NCBI GenBank assembly: GCA_002197995.1
Contig: NGZR01000006.1
Location: 806,001 to 870,000 of the forward strand
Direction of reading: 5' to 3'
Length of the DNA: 64,000 nucleotides
Source: Gaeumannomyces sp. JS-464
Taxonomy: Eukaryota; Ascomycota; Sordariomycetes; Magnaporthales; Magnaporthaceae
Shown: positions 24,951-37,366 of the stretch, one piece after another
How positions within the stretch are numbered: the first letter of the stretch is position 1
Layout of the letters: every line of letters begins with the position of its first letter
Position numbers and translations under genes: made by a program
Notes under the pieces: model-generated
Told to the model about the DNA's origin: nothing
The model's database searches: none
Seen by the model: only the letters and a program-made list of their open reading frames with translations

Positions 24951-26732
24951 CGGCCCGCGCTTTACTATGACAGACCCTTTCTTACTATTGGATGAAATCT
25001 CCCAACTCATGTGTTATCTTTTCTCATATTGTTCGAACTTCTTCGGCCTTGTCTGTATTTTGCATGTATTTATTGCTTGTAACGATATGTTTGTGATCCT
25101 ACGACGGGTGCGGACAACGGCTGGCGTTTTGTTCTTCTTCGTTTGGGTTAATTTTCAGCCTTCTTGACACTCGCTCATCTACATTTTTCATTGCTGGGCA
25201 TCCCCTGCTATTTCCCTTGTTCTCCCTCCTCTTTTTTTTTTTTTACTCTTATCGCATCTCAGGTCTGGGATAAGAGTGACAGACGATGTTTTCTGATTAT
25301 CCATCTTCGGGATCTTTATTGTTTTTGGCATAGATTGACACAAGGCCAATATGACCTGGATTGCAAATAGTACGCCTTTCAGCCGTCTCTTTCCTCCAAC
25401 TTGCACTCTCCAACAGTTGTGACAGGCTGCCCTCATCGTGACGATATCCCAACCATTGTCATTGCTTGGAACGGCAGACGACTGGCGGGCGGCCATGCCA
25501 CGTTGCATCCGCCTTTGACGAGATGATGGGCGGCACGCAGCAGGGGGGAATCTGACAGCGAGTTGGGCTGCAGGCTGCGCCTGAAATCGCGTGACGAAGG
25601 TGATCCCGCTAGTCCCCGAAGAGCTGCAACATTCGCGCCAAGCAGGCTGGTGAGAGCTGAAGAAAGAAAAGGGCGTCACGGCTGGTTCAATCATGTGGGC
25701 TTTTTCCCATGCCGGCACATTCTTTCCATGCATGTGAAATCATCAAACCGTCTTGGCCAATGAGAGGGGCTTCTATCCGCTCCCCGTCGATCGCGCTGCT
25801 CATTCCCAGGGAAGAGCGGCCCTCCCCCGCACTTGTTTTCCCGGCTGGTGTAGCACCTGCTCTCGATGGGGTGGACTGAATACGAGTCCTCGCTTCTGGC
25901 TGTCGGACCGTTCACGCGCCTGGCAGCCGCGGTAATTGGGCTGTGGAGGATAGATTGAGTCGCGGCAATCGGGAGCTTCTAGGATATTCAATGGGGCCCC
26001 GGCGCTCATAGTAAATGCATCGTCCTTTGGGGGCTTTCAGCCGCGGACACCGGTCGAATCTTGATTGAACGCCACATGCATTCCGCCGTCAGATGTGCGG
26101 CATGTAAGACGCCAATTCCGGAGCTAAACAGCCAGGTCTCCCTAGCTTGGCTGCCAGCTGAGCGGTGAATGCCGTGAAGGGTGTGGTATAGGTTCTCGTC
26201 TGACATCATTTTGGGCTAGCAGATCAGCCCGTCGGGTGTCCCTCGCGTGCAAAAAAAAAAAAAAAGACACTTTCCAGCCAGCAGGTCAAGTTGTCTCGGA
26301 TGTCCCTCGCACTTGAGACAAGGCACGATAATACCCACCCGCTAATCACCACAACCACTGCCACCACTACCACCACCGCACCGTAGATCCCCCGAGGCAA
26401 GCCCGCCCTTCGTGAGGGGCAGGGACGCTTGTAACATAAATATGCAGCCCTGTACCTCCCACCCTTTTCGTCGTGTGGCTCCGGGAGATGCCACCTACTT
26501 CACACATAAAATTTCCTGGAGCCCAGAATGAACTCCCTCGGTTTCGTTGCGGCTAAAGACGCGCACTGGTTTATACGACTCGACACCCGAAACCAAGCAC
26601 GAAGCGGGGTAAGGAACCGGGAGTTTTAAGTCTAAATCAACACACTCTGTTTACCAAACCTATAAGCGACAACCAATACTCGACTTACACACTCTCTCCA
26701 ATACTTTGGTACCAGCCGAGGCACCACCCGCC
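24951..26732. other. intergenic region upstream of the P450
   Basis: About 1.8 kb with no supportable gene. It holds the Atg29 3' region on the left and the P450 promoter/leader on the right. An A14 run lies near 26,250 and an ACC-rich microsatellite near 26,350-26,385. Confidence 0.45.
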
Positions 26733-28656
26733 ATGGCGCGCGTCTACCTCTGGGCGGCGCTCTCATGCCTGCTCGCCCCCATCACTGTGCTGTCCTGCCT
26801 CAACGCCTGGGCCCTCGTCACCACCGGCGGCCCCCTCCCCGCCCTGGCACGGGTGGTGGTGGTGACGACCCCGACGGCCTCGGAAGATGGCAAACCCGCC
26901 TCCTCTACGTGCTGGCCGCCGTACTGCTCAAGACCCAGCACTCCCTCTTCCTCAAGCTCCGCCTCGCCCTGCGCGCCCGCAGCCTCGGCTGCGGCGACGC
27001 CGCCGTGTTCCCGGACTGGGACCCGATCCTGGGCCTGGGCTGGTTCCGCGCCTCGATCGCGGCCACGCGCGCGGGGACGTTCCTCGCCCTCGCGGCGCGC
27101 CGGTTCGCGCAGCACGGCCGCACGCACTACCACCTCGCGCTCGGCAGCTGGGTCCTCGAGACGGACGAGCCCGAGAACGTCAAGGCCATCCTGGCCACCA
27201 GCTTCGATGACTGGGAGATCGCGGGGCCGCGCCTGCTCGCGGTGCTGCGACAGCTGGGGCCCCGGAGCGTCTTCACGTCCAACGGGCGCGCGTGGCAGCA
27301 CGCGCGCGCCATGATCCGGCCGTCGTTTGTGCGCGACCAGATCGCAGACTTTGAGCGCTTCGACCCGCACGTTGCCAACCTGCTCGCCGCGCTCCGGGAC
27401 AAGTGCGGGGCCGGCGGCAAGGAGCCGGTCGAGCTGCAGGCGCTCTTCGCCATGATGACCATGGACTCGAGCACCGACTTCATGCTGGGCCGCAGCACGG
27501 GCCTGCTCGTGCGCGGCACCTCCCCCGAGGCCGCCGCGTTCCTCGACGCCTTCGACTACTGCTCGTGGCAGGGCGCCCAGCGCGCACGCCTGGGGCTGCT
27601 GATGAGGTTCATCCCCGACGCCCGCTTCGACGCCGGCATCGCGACGGTCCGCGCCTACGTCCGGGCGTACGTCGCCGACGCCATGGCGGCGAGGGAGGAG
27701 GACGACAAGAAGAAGAAGAAGAAGAAGGCGGCCGCGGCCGGGAGCGGCAAGGACGCGGAGCAGCAGCAGCAGGGGGAAAAGAAGAGCTACGTGTTCCTGC
27801 ACGAGCTCGTCGACTCGGGCGCGGACGAGGAGTACGTCCTGGACCAGGTCCTGTCCATCATCCTGGCAGGGCGCGACACCACGGCCGCGGGCCTGTCCGG
27901 CATCTTTTACTACCTCGCCCGCGCCCCCGACGCCGTGAGGAAGCTGCGGGCCGAGATCGAGGACCTGGGCGTCGAGAACCCGACCTGGGAGCAGCTGAGG
28001 GGGATGAAGTACCTGCAGAACGTCATCAGGGAGGGTGTGTCTTTCTTTTTTTCTTTCCCTCGCCTCTTTTGCCTTTTGTGCTCACTCACTTTGCCTCCCC
28101 ATTTCTTTTTGCTCACCGCTAACAACGAAACGACGACACCAAAAAAAAAGCCCTGCGCCTCTACCCTCCAGTGGGGACAAACTCCCGCAACGCCGTCAGG
28201 GACACGGTCCTGCCCCGCGGCGGAGGCCCGGACGGGAAGCTGCCCCTGCTCGTGCCCAAGGGCACAACCTGCCGCTTCATCGCGTACACGATGCACCGGA
28301 GAAAGGACCTCTTTGGCCCGGACGCGGACGAGTTCCGCCCGGAGAGGTGGGATGACTTGCGCGTCAGGTAAGCTGAGGACAAATCTTGGCATTCTATTTT
28401 CTTGCCTCCCAGTTCTAACGAGAGAGACAAAAACAAAAACAGCTGGGAGTATTTACCATTTAGCGGAGGCCCCAGGATCTGCATCGGCCAGCAGTTCGCT
28501 CTGACGCAAATGTCCTATGTGCTCTTCCGGATCATGCAGAAATTTGAGTCCGTGGAGCCTGTGGACTCGGGGCCACTGCTGGCAAAGGTCAGCATCACCT
28601 TGCTGATGATGAACGGCTGCAATGTCAGGTTGACCCCGGCGAGAGACACGAAGTGA
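26733..28656 (+). CDS. CYP52-like cytochrome P450 monooxygenase
   Basis: Microsomal haem-thiolate monooxygenase. CYP52-clan enzymes typically hydroxylate alkanes or fatty acids, but the actual substrate is unknown. Exons: 26733-28034, 28151-28367 and 28443-28656. The I-helix is ILAGRDTTAAGLS, the ExxR lies in EALRLYPPVGTN (split by intron 1), the PERF region is FRPERWDDL, and the haem loop is FSGGPRICIGQQFALTQ with the Cys ligand. The order of conserved regions, with WDPILGLGWF and FVRDQIADFERFD, fits the CYP52 clan. The ATG at 26733 gives a hydrophobic anchor (ARVYLWAALSCLLAPITVL), but this anchor is one frame off the body, with the change near 26,870. A Lys7/Ala/Gln4 low-complexity insert interrupts the region before the I-helix (~27,700-27,790). 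Substrate-site residues were not analysed. Confidence 0.88.
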
Positions 28657-29131
28657 TCTGGGGTTCATGCGAGGACACGTCATATACGACAGAGAATGTG
28701 CCAACACTGCACAACATGACAGTGTTCTGCCTCTGGTTGTTGATTTAGTGCCTGTGCTGCCCATATACACAGACAATGTACATAGATTTGCACTCCATCT
28801 CTCCTGACAGCAATCCTAGTCGTTTGGAAACACTCCCCACGCGTTTCTTTCAGAACATGACAGTCACCACACAGGGCGTCCTATGTGCTTGGCGGGCTCC
28901 CACCATATACATAATGGCTCACGGAGAGCAAAGACAGAAATTTTCGGAAACTTGGTATTGCCACCTGTTGTTGCTGCCAACTCGAGATGAACTTGGACCA
29001 CCCCTCCCGTTTGGCCACCCTTAGACCATGTTGGCGGGAGGTTTGATATCTTGTCAGACGAAGAAGAGACGATTAGCCAGAGGTCCAAAAAGGCTAAACT
29101 GAAGCACGCGTCACAGGAAGACACTCTGGCA
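28657..29131. other. convergent intergenic region (3' ends)
   Basis: About 475 bp between two stop codons on opposite strands. It should hold both 3' untranslated regions. Nothing else was seen. Confidence 0.45.
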
Positions 29132-29728
29132 TCACTCACCACCAGAGTCCTTGGTCTTTCCCTCCCGAAGGGCCTTGAGCAGGGACGTGACGGTGTAGTG
29201 CGAGTCGTGGGTGCCCTCCTTGGAGCCCACAGAGAACCGATGCTCGCTGTGTCTAGAGGCAGACGGCAGCGGCAGCGGCGGCGGCGGCGGCGGCGGAGGG
29301 GGAGGAGGCGGTGGCGGCGGCATACCTTTGTTCGGGGTTTTGAACGTCGCCGCGGGGGGCTCCGGGGCGCGTGGGCGGTCCCTAGCGGCAGCGGCAGTAG
29401 CGACGCCGTCAAACTCCTTCAGCTCAATCTCGTTGTCCTTGTGGGGATGGGCACCGCCATAGTCATCCTCGTCGTCACCACTCCTGGCGGAGCCCTTCCT
29501 GGACCGTCCACCGCCGCCGCCGGCGAGGCGCTTGCGGTCGCGGATGGCGCGGAGCTGCCAGGCGAAGATGACGATGACGAGGACGCCGAAGAAGACGGAG
29601 ACGCCCGCGATGACGCCGATGTCGGTTGCGCTGAGGCGCGAGGCGCTGGGGTCGCCCAGGTAGGCGCCCGGGTCGATGACGGCCACCGAGGCGTTCTTGT
29701 CTGTGGGGACGGTGCCGTAGCCGGCCAT
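29132..29728 (-). CDS. hypothetical single-pass membrane protein with polyproline stretch
   Basis: No family recognised. One exon of 198 residues from an ATG at 29728. Residues 1-36 form a short, presumably extracellular segment (MAGYGTVPTDKNASVAV). Residues ~37-59 are a clear transmembrane helix (IGVIAGVSVFFGVLVIVIF), followed by a basic stop-transfer (RAIRDRKR). The cytosolic part has a Gly/Arg/Ser linker, an acidic DDEDDYGG segment, an uninterrupted run of about 15 Pro encoded by a CCG microsatellite, and a charged C-terminus (LLKALREGKTKD). A type III topology is the simplest reading. The polyproline could bind SH3, WW or profilin proteins, which is inference only. The splice context was checked and no intron is required. 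Confidence 0.62.
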   Translation of the reverse strand: MAGYGTVPTDKNASVAVIDPGAYLGDPSASRLSATDIGVIAGVSVFFGVLVIVIFAWQLRAIRDRKRLAGGGGGRSRKGSARSGDDEDDYGGAHPHKDNEIELKEFDGVATAAAARDRPRAPEPPAATFKTPNKGMPPPPPPPPPPPPPPPLPLPSASRHSEHRFSVGSKEGTHDSHYTVTSLLKALREGKTKDSGGE

Positions 29729-31481
29729 TGTGGTTTTATTTTCTTCTCTCTTCTCTGGTGCGGTTGGTCGGTCAGAGATGAGACGGGAACTTAGAAGGAA
29801 TAACAAGGCGAGGTTTTGATATATGGCTCTCATCCAAGTTCATACTTTTGTGCTGATGAAGCTCGCTCTTCTGCCGTGCTTGGTTTTCGTTTTCCTTGTT
29901 TTGATGACTTTGGAGAGGGCAGTTTGGACTGCCTTTTTGGATTGTTGTGTCTTCTGTCTGAGTTGGAACGAGTGTATGGCTTCCCAAAGCTGAGGGCAGA
30001 CTGAGGAGCTCCTCAAAGTCTGTCATGAGGGAACCAGACGTCGAGATGGACGAGGATATAGAAGGGAAGGGGTTTGTAGAGAACGAGAGGAAATGAAGGA
30101 ATTGGAGCGGGACGTCACTGAGAAGGGAGGGAAGTCAAGGCAGCAGGATTTTGGTGTTGGAGCAAGAAAAATTTGATCTGGTGTCCCTGGGTTGGCCTGT
30201 CCGCGGAAGGAAGGGACGTCCGAACACGGATTCCAAGGAAGGCGACTGGCGAACCTCCCAAAAACTCGGCAGTGAAAGACCACCGCCAGCGCCACCACCC
30301 GCGAGACCACACCAAACTTCTCCTCCGTCGTCCTTACTACCACCAACCGCTCGTGCACTCCGCAATAGAGGGGCGGGAGCGCAAACGAAGTGCCGGCGGG
30401 TTTGTGCAAGGGGCCGGCCTTGGCTGCCGTTCCTTTGTCCGCCTATTTCATTCCTTTTGTCGACCACACGCGCCGGAGAGAGCCAGCCAACCACCAGGGT
30501 CTGCTCAGATGGCAAAGCCGACGGGAGCACTCCTGGATGGCTGGAGGCGGTCGGGCTCACCAACAATGAGGGTCAAACAAAAGAGACCACCCGCGTCACA
30601 TATCGAATGCCACGGGCACGGGTACGTGCAGCCCGCTTTGGAGCACCACGTACGATTGATTTTCTCGACCGGCAAACAAGCGTCCAGTATCAGCAACATT
30701 TAAGTGCATTCGATGCTATCGAGATGCTTTTACCGTTTGTTTCGCCCTCCCGTCAACCCTGTCCAGCAATGTCAACCATGATATACACCGCTATCGTTTG
30801 CTCAGTGGCGTCTACCTTGACATGAAAAGGGGTTTTGGAAAACTCAACTAAGCACGGAATGACTGATCCGTAGCCGGTAGAGATCCCTCCCGTACAACAA
30901 GCCGGGGCTGGAGGGTGCACATGTCCGCCTCAACTAAGATATCGTGTGATCTCCCGTGCCCAGCCATTTTTGTTCTCCCTTCCTGGCTGTTCTGGGTTTT
31001 GCCGAGAGAGTCCCACAGTGCTTGGTCTTCCGCCCCGGCCGTTAGACGCCGCGTCCGTGAGATGATTGCATGATCTGGCATAGTCTGTGAAGAAATATGT
31101 GCTCATGTCATTCGTGATTGTTGATAGCCCAACATGCTACAGCAAACCTGGATAATACCAGAATGCAAATCCTACCTTCCCCTTCCCGGTCCCTAGTATT
31201 CATATCCGCTGCTGCAAAATTTTATATACATGTCCTAGCCAGGAGTAGCCATAGTCTGAAATCATCTATCCGTCCAAGAAATCGGGGGTTGCTCCCAACG
31301 CCATTTTCCTCCCCTCCAAAAAGTGCAAAATGAAAAGCGCAAAGTAGCAGCAGAGAGAGCTAGGCAGGGAAACCTTGGTAGAGACTATTAGAGACTTGTT
31401 CTCGTTCTTCGCTTCGCCTCCAGCGGATCACCCGACTTGAGGGACCGTCCGCTTTTTGCGCAGCCGGCGTCGGCCCACAAA
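29729..31481. other. intergenic region without recognisable genes
   Basis: About 1.75 kb. Overlapping frames around 30,150-30,825 reach 224 codons on + but have Arg/Pro/Ser-biased, motif-free content and oppose each other on both strands, so I do not call them. It contains the promoter of the small membrane protein and the 3' end of the GH76 gene. Confidence 0.45.
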
Positions 31482-33679
31482 CTATGTGGCCATGCTGCCC
31501 GGCATCTCCGTCGGCCTTTCGGTAGTCGAGTTCTTCTTGTGAAGCACATTCCTGCTTGATGGCCCGGCCTCTGGGCCGTTTTGGAGCTGTTGGGAAGCTG
31601 ACCGGCGGAAACCGGCCCCGGGTGGGGGTTGCTGAGAGTCTGACTCCTGAGCGAGGCCAATCTCTAGAGGGGACAATCCTAGCTCCGGGTCATCCGACAA
31701 CTGCACAGACCTTGGCTTAAGGCGTGTTTGCTGTTGCGCGTCAGGATGTGGTGACGACGTGTCCTCCATCGAGGCGTTCTGGCTCCCGTCAAGACCAGCC
31801 GAACTGAAACGGGCGGCGCGGGACGACGACTCCATGATGCTGAGACGGCTGGCTCGCTTCTCCCGGGCGTCCACCTCCATGGCCGAATTCCAGATACTAG
31901 CTTGGTTTTCCGAGAGCGCGCCCCCTTGACCGTCTTTGCCTTCTGCATCGCCTTCTGGCTTTTTTGCCGAGCCCTTCTTCTTCGTCAGCACCCCAGCTGT
32001 CGCGGCAGCGGTAGACGCCATCGCGACCTTCATCTTGTCGCTCACTAGGGATGAGCGCATTGCTGACCATCGCTCCGGAAATGTGCGTTCGTCCGCCTCG
32101 TCGACGAGCACAAACGCAATGCCGACAAAGAGCCCCAACAGCACAGCCACGGTCAGGATGTACGCGCCGGCCTGGTCCTTCTCCGTTATGGGAGGCAGGT
32201 CGTGCTTAATCGACCCCGGTTCCTTGAATCCCATATCGTTGCCACCAGCAGACGGGTCACCCTGCGACGTGCCTCCGGTCTTATCGGTGACAGGTGCGCC
32301 AACGTGTCCAGCCATGAGCCCCACAACAACCTCCATTACTGACATCTGCTGACCAAGACCGATCAGGCCGTCGTGGGTGCCCTCATACCCATTTGTGTCC
32401 GCACATGCGCCCGTTGCTGCCTCCAGTGCAGAGGCTCGCAGCCATGACGGCCGTCGTGCGCAGTCGCGGCATGAGCCTGCTCTCGGTCCAGGGCGCCCAC
32501 TTGGTCGTTGCCGCCATCCAGCGCGCCAGATATGCCTTGAACGACTGCTGGTCGACATTGCATAGTCCCACTGGCTCACAAGCGACCTCGGACATGATTT
32601 CGTTGTTGGTTCCGTTGTAGAAGACCGAGGAGGCGTTGACAAGCCTGTCGAGCCGGTCTCGCCAGATTTCGCGTCGTGCGCCCGTCGTGAAGTTGTACAT
32701 GGCGGCGACTCCGTGCATGAAGGCTCCAGAGTTGTAGGTCCACACATAAGGCACAATGTTGGTGCAGTTGGAGGGTATGTGGGCGCCGTCGTAGATCCAG
32801 TACTTCTGCTCATCGATGAAGCCCACGGCGTAGGTCCAGTCCCACACTCTGTCGGCCCATTCTGCATAAGTGTTGTTACCAGTGTAAAGCGCGAGCCGCG
32901 CGGCAATGTTGAAGAAGCACGCCTGTGATATCGTGTTCTTGTAGTCGTAGCCGTTGTTCCACTGGAAAATCTGCCACCGGAGCCCGCCGCCGCAGTGCTG
33001 GTTATCCCATCGGGAGGCCTGGGTGTTGAACACGGCTTGCGCCAGTGCCAGCCACTGCGGCTTGTCCTTTGGAGGGTCTGGGAACTTGTATTCGGCCGCC
33101 GCCATGACTGCGACTCCCCAGAACCCCTGGTCGTCATTCCCTTCGTTCATGATCTGCGCCTTGGGCATGTAATCATTGAACTCGCCGACCTGCGCGAGCA
33201 GGGCCTGGGATGTGAGGTCATTGAACTTGGTGTCGCCAGTGTAGTACCAATAGTCAATCAAGGCGCCCATCAAAGCGCCGCCCTCCCACCCTGAACGTGT
33301 ATATTTGTCAGAAGGTTGTTGGTGACAATGCTCGGCGATGAGGTTGGCATGAGGGGCACCAGAGATGCAGACTTACAATAATACGGTGATGGGAGGATGC
33401 CTGGTGTGTTTCCGGGCAGATGCCCGGTATAGAATGTATTGATCAGGTCATCTGTTATTGACCTCGACACGCTTTTTATCGAGTCTATTGGGATTGATTC
33501 GTAAATGCATTAGTTTCTCTGATGTCTAGTCCCTGCATATTGTAACCTCCAGCTAGTGCGTTCACACAGCTGCGCCGAGGGCAAAGCTCACCTGTGGAGT
33601 TCGGGTTAAGCTTGTAGGCGCCAGCCAGACCCAGGAGCGAGGCTGCCAAGCAGCAACAAGCTCTCCGCCTACCCCACAT
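31482..33679 (-). CDS. GH76 mannan endo-1,6-alpha-mannosidase (DCW1/DFG5-type) with C-terminal membrane anchor; one apparent frame shift
   Basis: Cell-wall enzyme family proposed to cleave or transglycosylate GPI-glycan mannose when attaching GPI proteins to wall glucan. Exons (minus): 33679-33592, 33484-33377 and 33290-31482. The N-terminus is a signal peptide (ACCCLAASLLGLAGAYKL). The domain follows with SITDDLINTFYTG, PYYWWEGGALMGALIDYW (a junction confirming both introns), the catalytic Asp pair in NEGNDDQGFWGVAVMAAAE, and SQACFFNIAARLALYTGN and CTGGSNGRMCGHKW. After ~residue 440 comes a hydrophobic helix (YILTVAVLLGLFVGIAF) and a ~200-residue charged, Ser-rich tail. The frame changes once at 32388-32390 (TGGG), where one extra G would explain it. 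With that G removed the product is 667 residues. A transmembrane anchor replaces the GPI signal of the yeast paralogues. Confidence 0.88.
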
Positions 33680-36600
33680 TGCGAGTGTGAGAATCGACCA
33701 AGGGGCTCAGGGAATCGACGTCGTAGCGGCGACCTCTGCAACCAGGGGCATGGGAAAGACAATGGGCTCGGGAGGGCCGTCGGGCAACAGTGAATGGACA
33801 GCAACAGGAACAGAAAGGGTTATGTCAGTGGGAGGGGAGAGATCAAGCCTTCAGAGGCTAACCCTCTGGTTGGAAGCAGAGCTCGGGGCCTGGCTGTTCT
33901 TGGGAGGCACCAGCTAGTGGGTGCAAAGTTCCTCGGAAGCCGGGCGTGGCCGAAATGAAGGTTAGGTGACAAGTCGCAGAAGGGAACAGCACATGGTACA
34001 GCATACAACACTTGGACGGCGAGGGGCGTGTTGCAAAAGGCGCTGGTGAATGGTCGGACCGTCTGTGAGCTTCAGCCGAGTCGTACTGTGTGTGCGGAGA
34101 AGCTACAAGAGAAAAGCTCCCTACGCAAGGGGCTCCTAGCAGTGGACGAGGCTGACAAGGCGGCCACGGCGAGATGCCCTCGGGCTCGAGGGGATGCGGG
34201 CAGCGGTCGGTTCAGTGCGGTGGGAGCTGGCTCGTTTCGTTTCCGTCAATGGCGACGGCTGGTTTCGTCGCCTTCGTGGCTCGACTCCCTCGCGACACAG
34301 GCGGGATCTCAGCGATGGCCACAAGACACGACGTCGTGAAGCGACATTGGACGGTGGATAATACGGCTTGTGGTCTCGGTCGAATTCCAACCAGAAACGG
34401 CAGAGGTTGTGGGACAAGCAAAAATCAAATCGAATGCAGCAGCGAACACCGCAGACGGCCGTGGCGGACGGTGGACGCACTGGCTTGTCCTCCTTGCTGG
34501 TAGCCCGGCTGGCTCCAGCCAGGCCGGGCGCGTGTGGGGACAGCCCGCCCTGTTATAAACAGAAAAAAGCAAAGTAAGAGAAGTGCGGAAACTCCTGCCT
34601 TCCTGCCTTGCAGCTCGCGGGCGTGCCTTCTGCACGAGGGTGTGGAGAAGCGGCGAGACTAGCGTTCAATCGATCCATCATTGACACCGTCGACGCCGAC
34701 GCATCCCGAAGCGGGCAGGCGGGAATATGGGCGGGGGGTGGCATCTACCTCGTTATGGCTTATACGGGGGAAGGCTGGAATGCAGCTGCCTGGGCCCCGG
34801 CCGCTGCTGCTTGCCGGATTGGGGAGGCAGCCCCAGCAGACCTGCAAGCGGTGTTGGTCCATGCAGGCGGGCTCGCAGCTCGCCCGACCGAACACGACTT
34901 GACCGCCCAGGCTTTGTCGTATGAATGAATAAAGAATTCCCGAGGGAGCCCTGCCACTTTCGGGGGCCCCAATCCCGCGGTTGGCCAGCGGGCAATCCAA
35001 GCGCCGCAGCTCGGTCGGTTGGGTGGCGATGCGTCGGTCGGCAAATCTGATAGGCAGCGCAAACACCTTGTGCTGTGCCTCGGCCAGTCGCCGACGTCCG
35101 CCGTCGCCACTCCAGCAGCCATTGCATGCTCCCCGCTTCGGCAAGGTGGTGCTGTGTAACCTAATGGAAGGAAGGACAAGACACTTGTGGACATTCCTGT
35201 CCACTGCCAGTAAGGCACTCGTCCCAATGTTGCGATGCACGACGCATGATGCAAGCAGCCGACTCATTAGAGACACGTCTGTCTTGGCCGTGGTGCGAAA
35301 AGAGCACACAAGCAAACTCCCGCTTCCAATGCCTTGGGAGGCGGAGCAGCTCAGCTTGCGCAGCACCAACAACGTTTCCGGGGCCTGCAGGGTCGCCTGC
35401 TTAGCGTTGGGCAGTTGGGCAGAGTTCCAGGGGTGATGCTGTGGGTGGCTGACAGCTGCATTGGGAAAAACACTGCGACTCTTGATGGAGGCGGGTAGGG
35501 CAGACGAGAGGGCGGGGAAATAAAACATGCAAAAGGACAATGACAATAACATGACATGGAAGATAAGAATAAGCAAAGCTGTGCATGCAGGGTGTCAATG
35601 GCCTGTTTCCATCAAAATGCAGCCGACACGTCGCATTGCGAGCTCGCGGGGGCCACTATGGCTGGCGGTAGTGTGTTGGTGGCTGCGCGTTAACTCTACC
35701 TAGGTAGGTAGGTACCCAGGCTTGCACCATCCCGGGCAGCTGAAGTGAGAGATGGTTGGTCCAGCCTGCGCCACCATTGAATCAAAATGCCATCCATCTC
35801 GAGGTCCAGGGCATTATGCCCCAAGCTCCCTTGGCTCCCTTTCTGATGGACATCCGTTGTGGATATTCTTGTCGACTTAAACGACCCAGTGTTGGCCGTG
35901 ATCTGCGTAGAAAGCGATACCGTGCGTGGGTGCAATTGGAGGCCGGAGTGCTTCCGAGTTGACCATCGCATCATAGTCGAGGGGGGCTCAGTCCCTAACC
36001 AAATGTGGACGCATTTGTTTGGAGAGAATGATCCACATGGGCGACGCAGCTCGTGTTGGCCCACGACGGCCAATATCAGTAAGCTTTACGGCTTATTTGG
36101 AGCCGATTACCGCAAACTCAGCTATGAAATGAACCCTCGCACTCATATGATCCCTTACAGCACACGGCTGGTGAATACGCCGGGTCAAGCAGGAAACAAG
36201 CAACTGCGAGCTGCAAGCTACACCGCAGAACCGGGTGACGCCGGCTTGGGATTGTTCGCGGGAAGAAGCGCAACCATCGGACGTGGTGTGACGGCGGGTT
36301 AGTAGCTGCCAATAGCACCCTGTCAACGAGCAGTCTTGATCACGTCAGCTCAGAGTCGGCCTGATAAAGAATTTGCCAGTTGCGTTTGCCTGGCTGGTGA
36401 TTAACACGAGGGCTTGCTTGCTCGGGAAATCGTTCGTTATTTTCGAAAGTCCACATCAACGAACATGGCCCGGTAAATTGAGTCCTTCACACTAGGTGGC
36501 TCACACAGCTGCATGCTTCGTTCACGTGAAGCTCAACCTCCCTGTTCGTCTGGCTGGGGAACCTGGCGCTGCACGCGGCTTTGGTCTCAGCGTCAGCATA

Positions 36601-37366
36601 GTGGGGCATCCACTACCCGTGTCCTCCAACCAGAACAGGCTGGTTCCCTGAGCCGTCGCCTCGGGTGTCGCCGCAAAGCCCCTGGCGACAAAGGGCTCCA
36701 GCTTCAGCTCTTTGGACCCCCGCCCTTGGCCATCGACTGTTCCACTCTGGGCAGCGTCAGTGAGCGGTTGAGACTGGTGTCGGGTCCATCTAACCAGTTC
36801 TGGGCAGCCGATCGGGGCGGGAGTCTGAGCGCGCACGCGCACCCAGCAGAAGCGCCCACCCACAGCCAATGCCGCATGCAGCGTGCTGGAATTGATTTGG
36901 TCGAGTCTGGTGTTGCGCGGCACGCATGCCGCTGCGGTTGTTGCTGCTTGCTCTCCAATACCGCAACCTCCCGCGAATCCTCGGCCTCAATTGAGCCATC
37001 CCTCCGTCCCGTCGCATCCTTCTTTTGTGGCTGACCACCCAAGATAGGTTGCCCGGTCTTGGTTTCTCCGTCAGCAAAAGGCAAAGGCGCACAAGCCGCA
37101 GAGCCAGCCACACCACACACACACACACACACTGGAGAGACTGCGTCAACGTCGAACCTACACCTGTAGCCACCCAAACCCTTTCCCCGACTTCTTTGTC
37201 CCTCTCCGCCACATCATTTGGCGCTCTACCTCACTCCCATTCTTGTTTGAAGTCCCGAGTTCCATGCCATTGCCTCCTCCAAACCCCCTGCAGCCATACT
37301 ATCCGCAAGGGGTGTCGGAGTAGCCCCGAACCACCCACTCCGCCTCCCGACCAACCGCTGCCTACC
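33680..37366. other. 3.7 kb intergenic region
   Basis: No supportable gene. A 305-codon frame at 34659-35576 (-) lacks motifs and I judge it accidental. Seen here: a CCTAGGTAGGTAGGTACC motif near 35,698 of a kind frequent in fungal intergenic DNA, and a (CA)n microsatellite at ~37,114-37,132 in the leader of the EAF gene. The right end should be the EAF promoter and 5' untranslated region. Confidence 0.45.
37114..37132. repeat. (CA)n microsatellite
   Basis: An uninterrupted run of CA dinucleotides about 235 bp upstream of the EAF start codon. Confidence 0.8.

Noticed and set aside
26744..27802. 352-codon minus-strand frame over the P450
   Set aside because: It is an antisense shadow. The plus strand carries the P450 motifs in order.
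26733..33679. possible secondary-metabolite cluster around the P450
   Set aside because: The neighbours are a small membrane protein and a cell-wall GH76 enzyme. No polyketide synthase, peptide synthetase, terpene synthase, transporter or cluster regulator is present.
34659..35576. 305-codon open frame on the minus strand
   Set aside because: It has no recognisable motif, biased Ser/Arg/Leu content and no supported start context, and several other frames overlap it on both strands. It looks accidental in GC-rich DNA.
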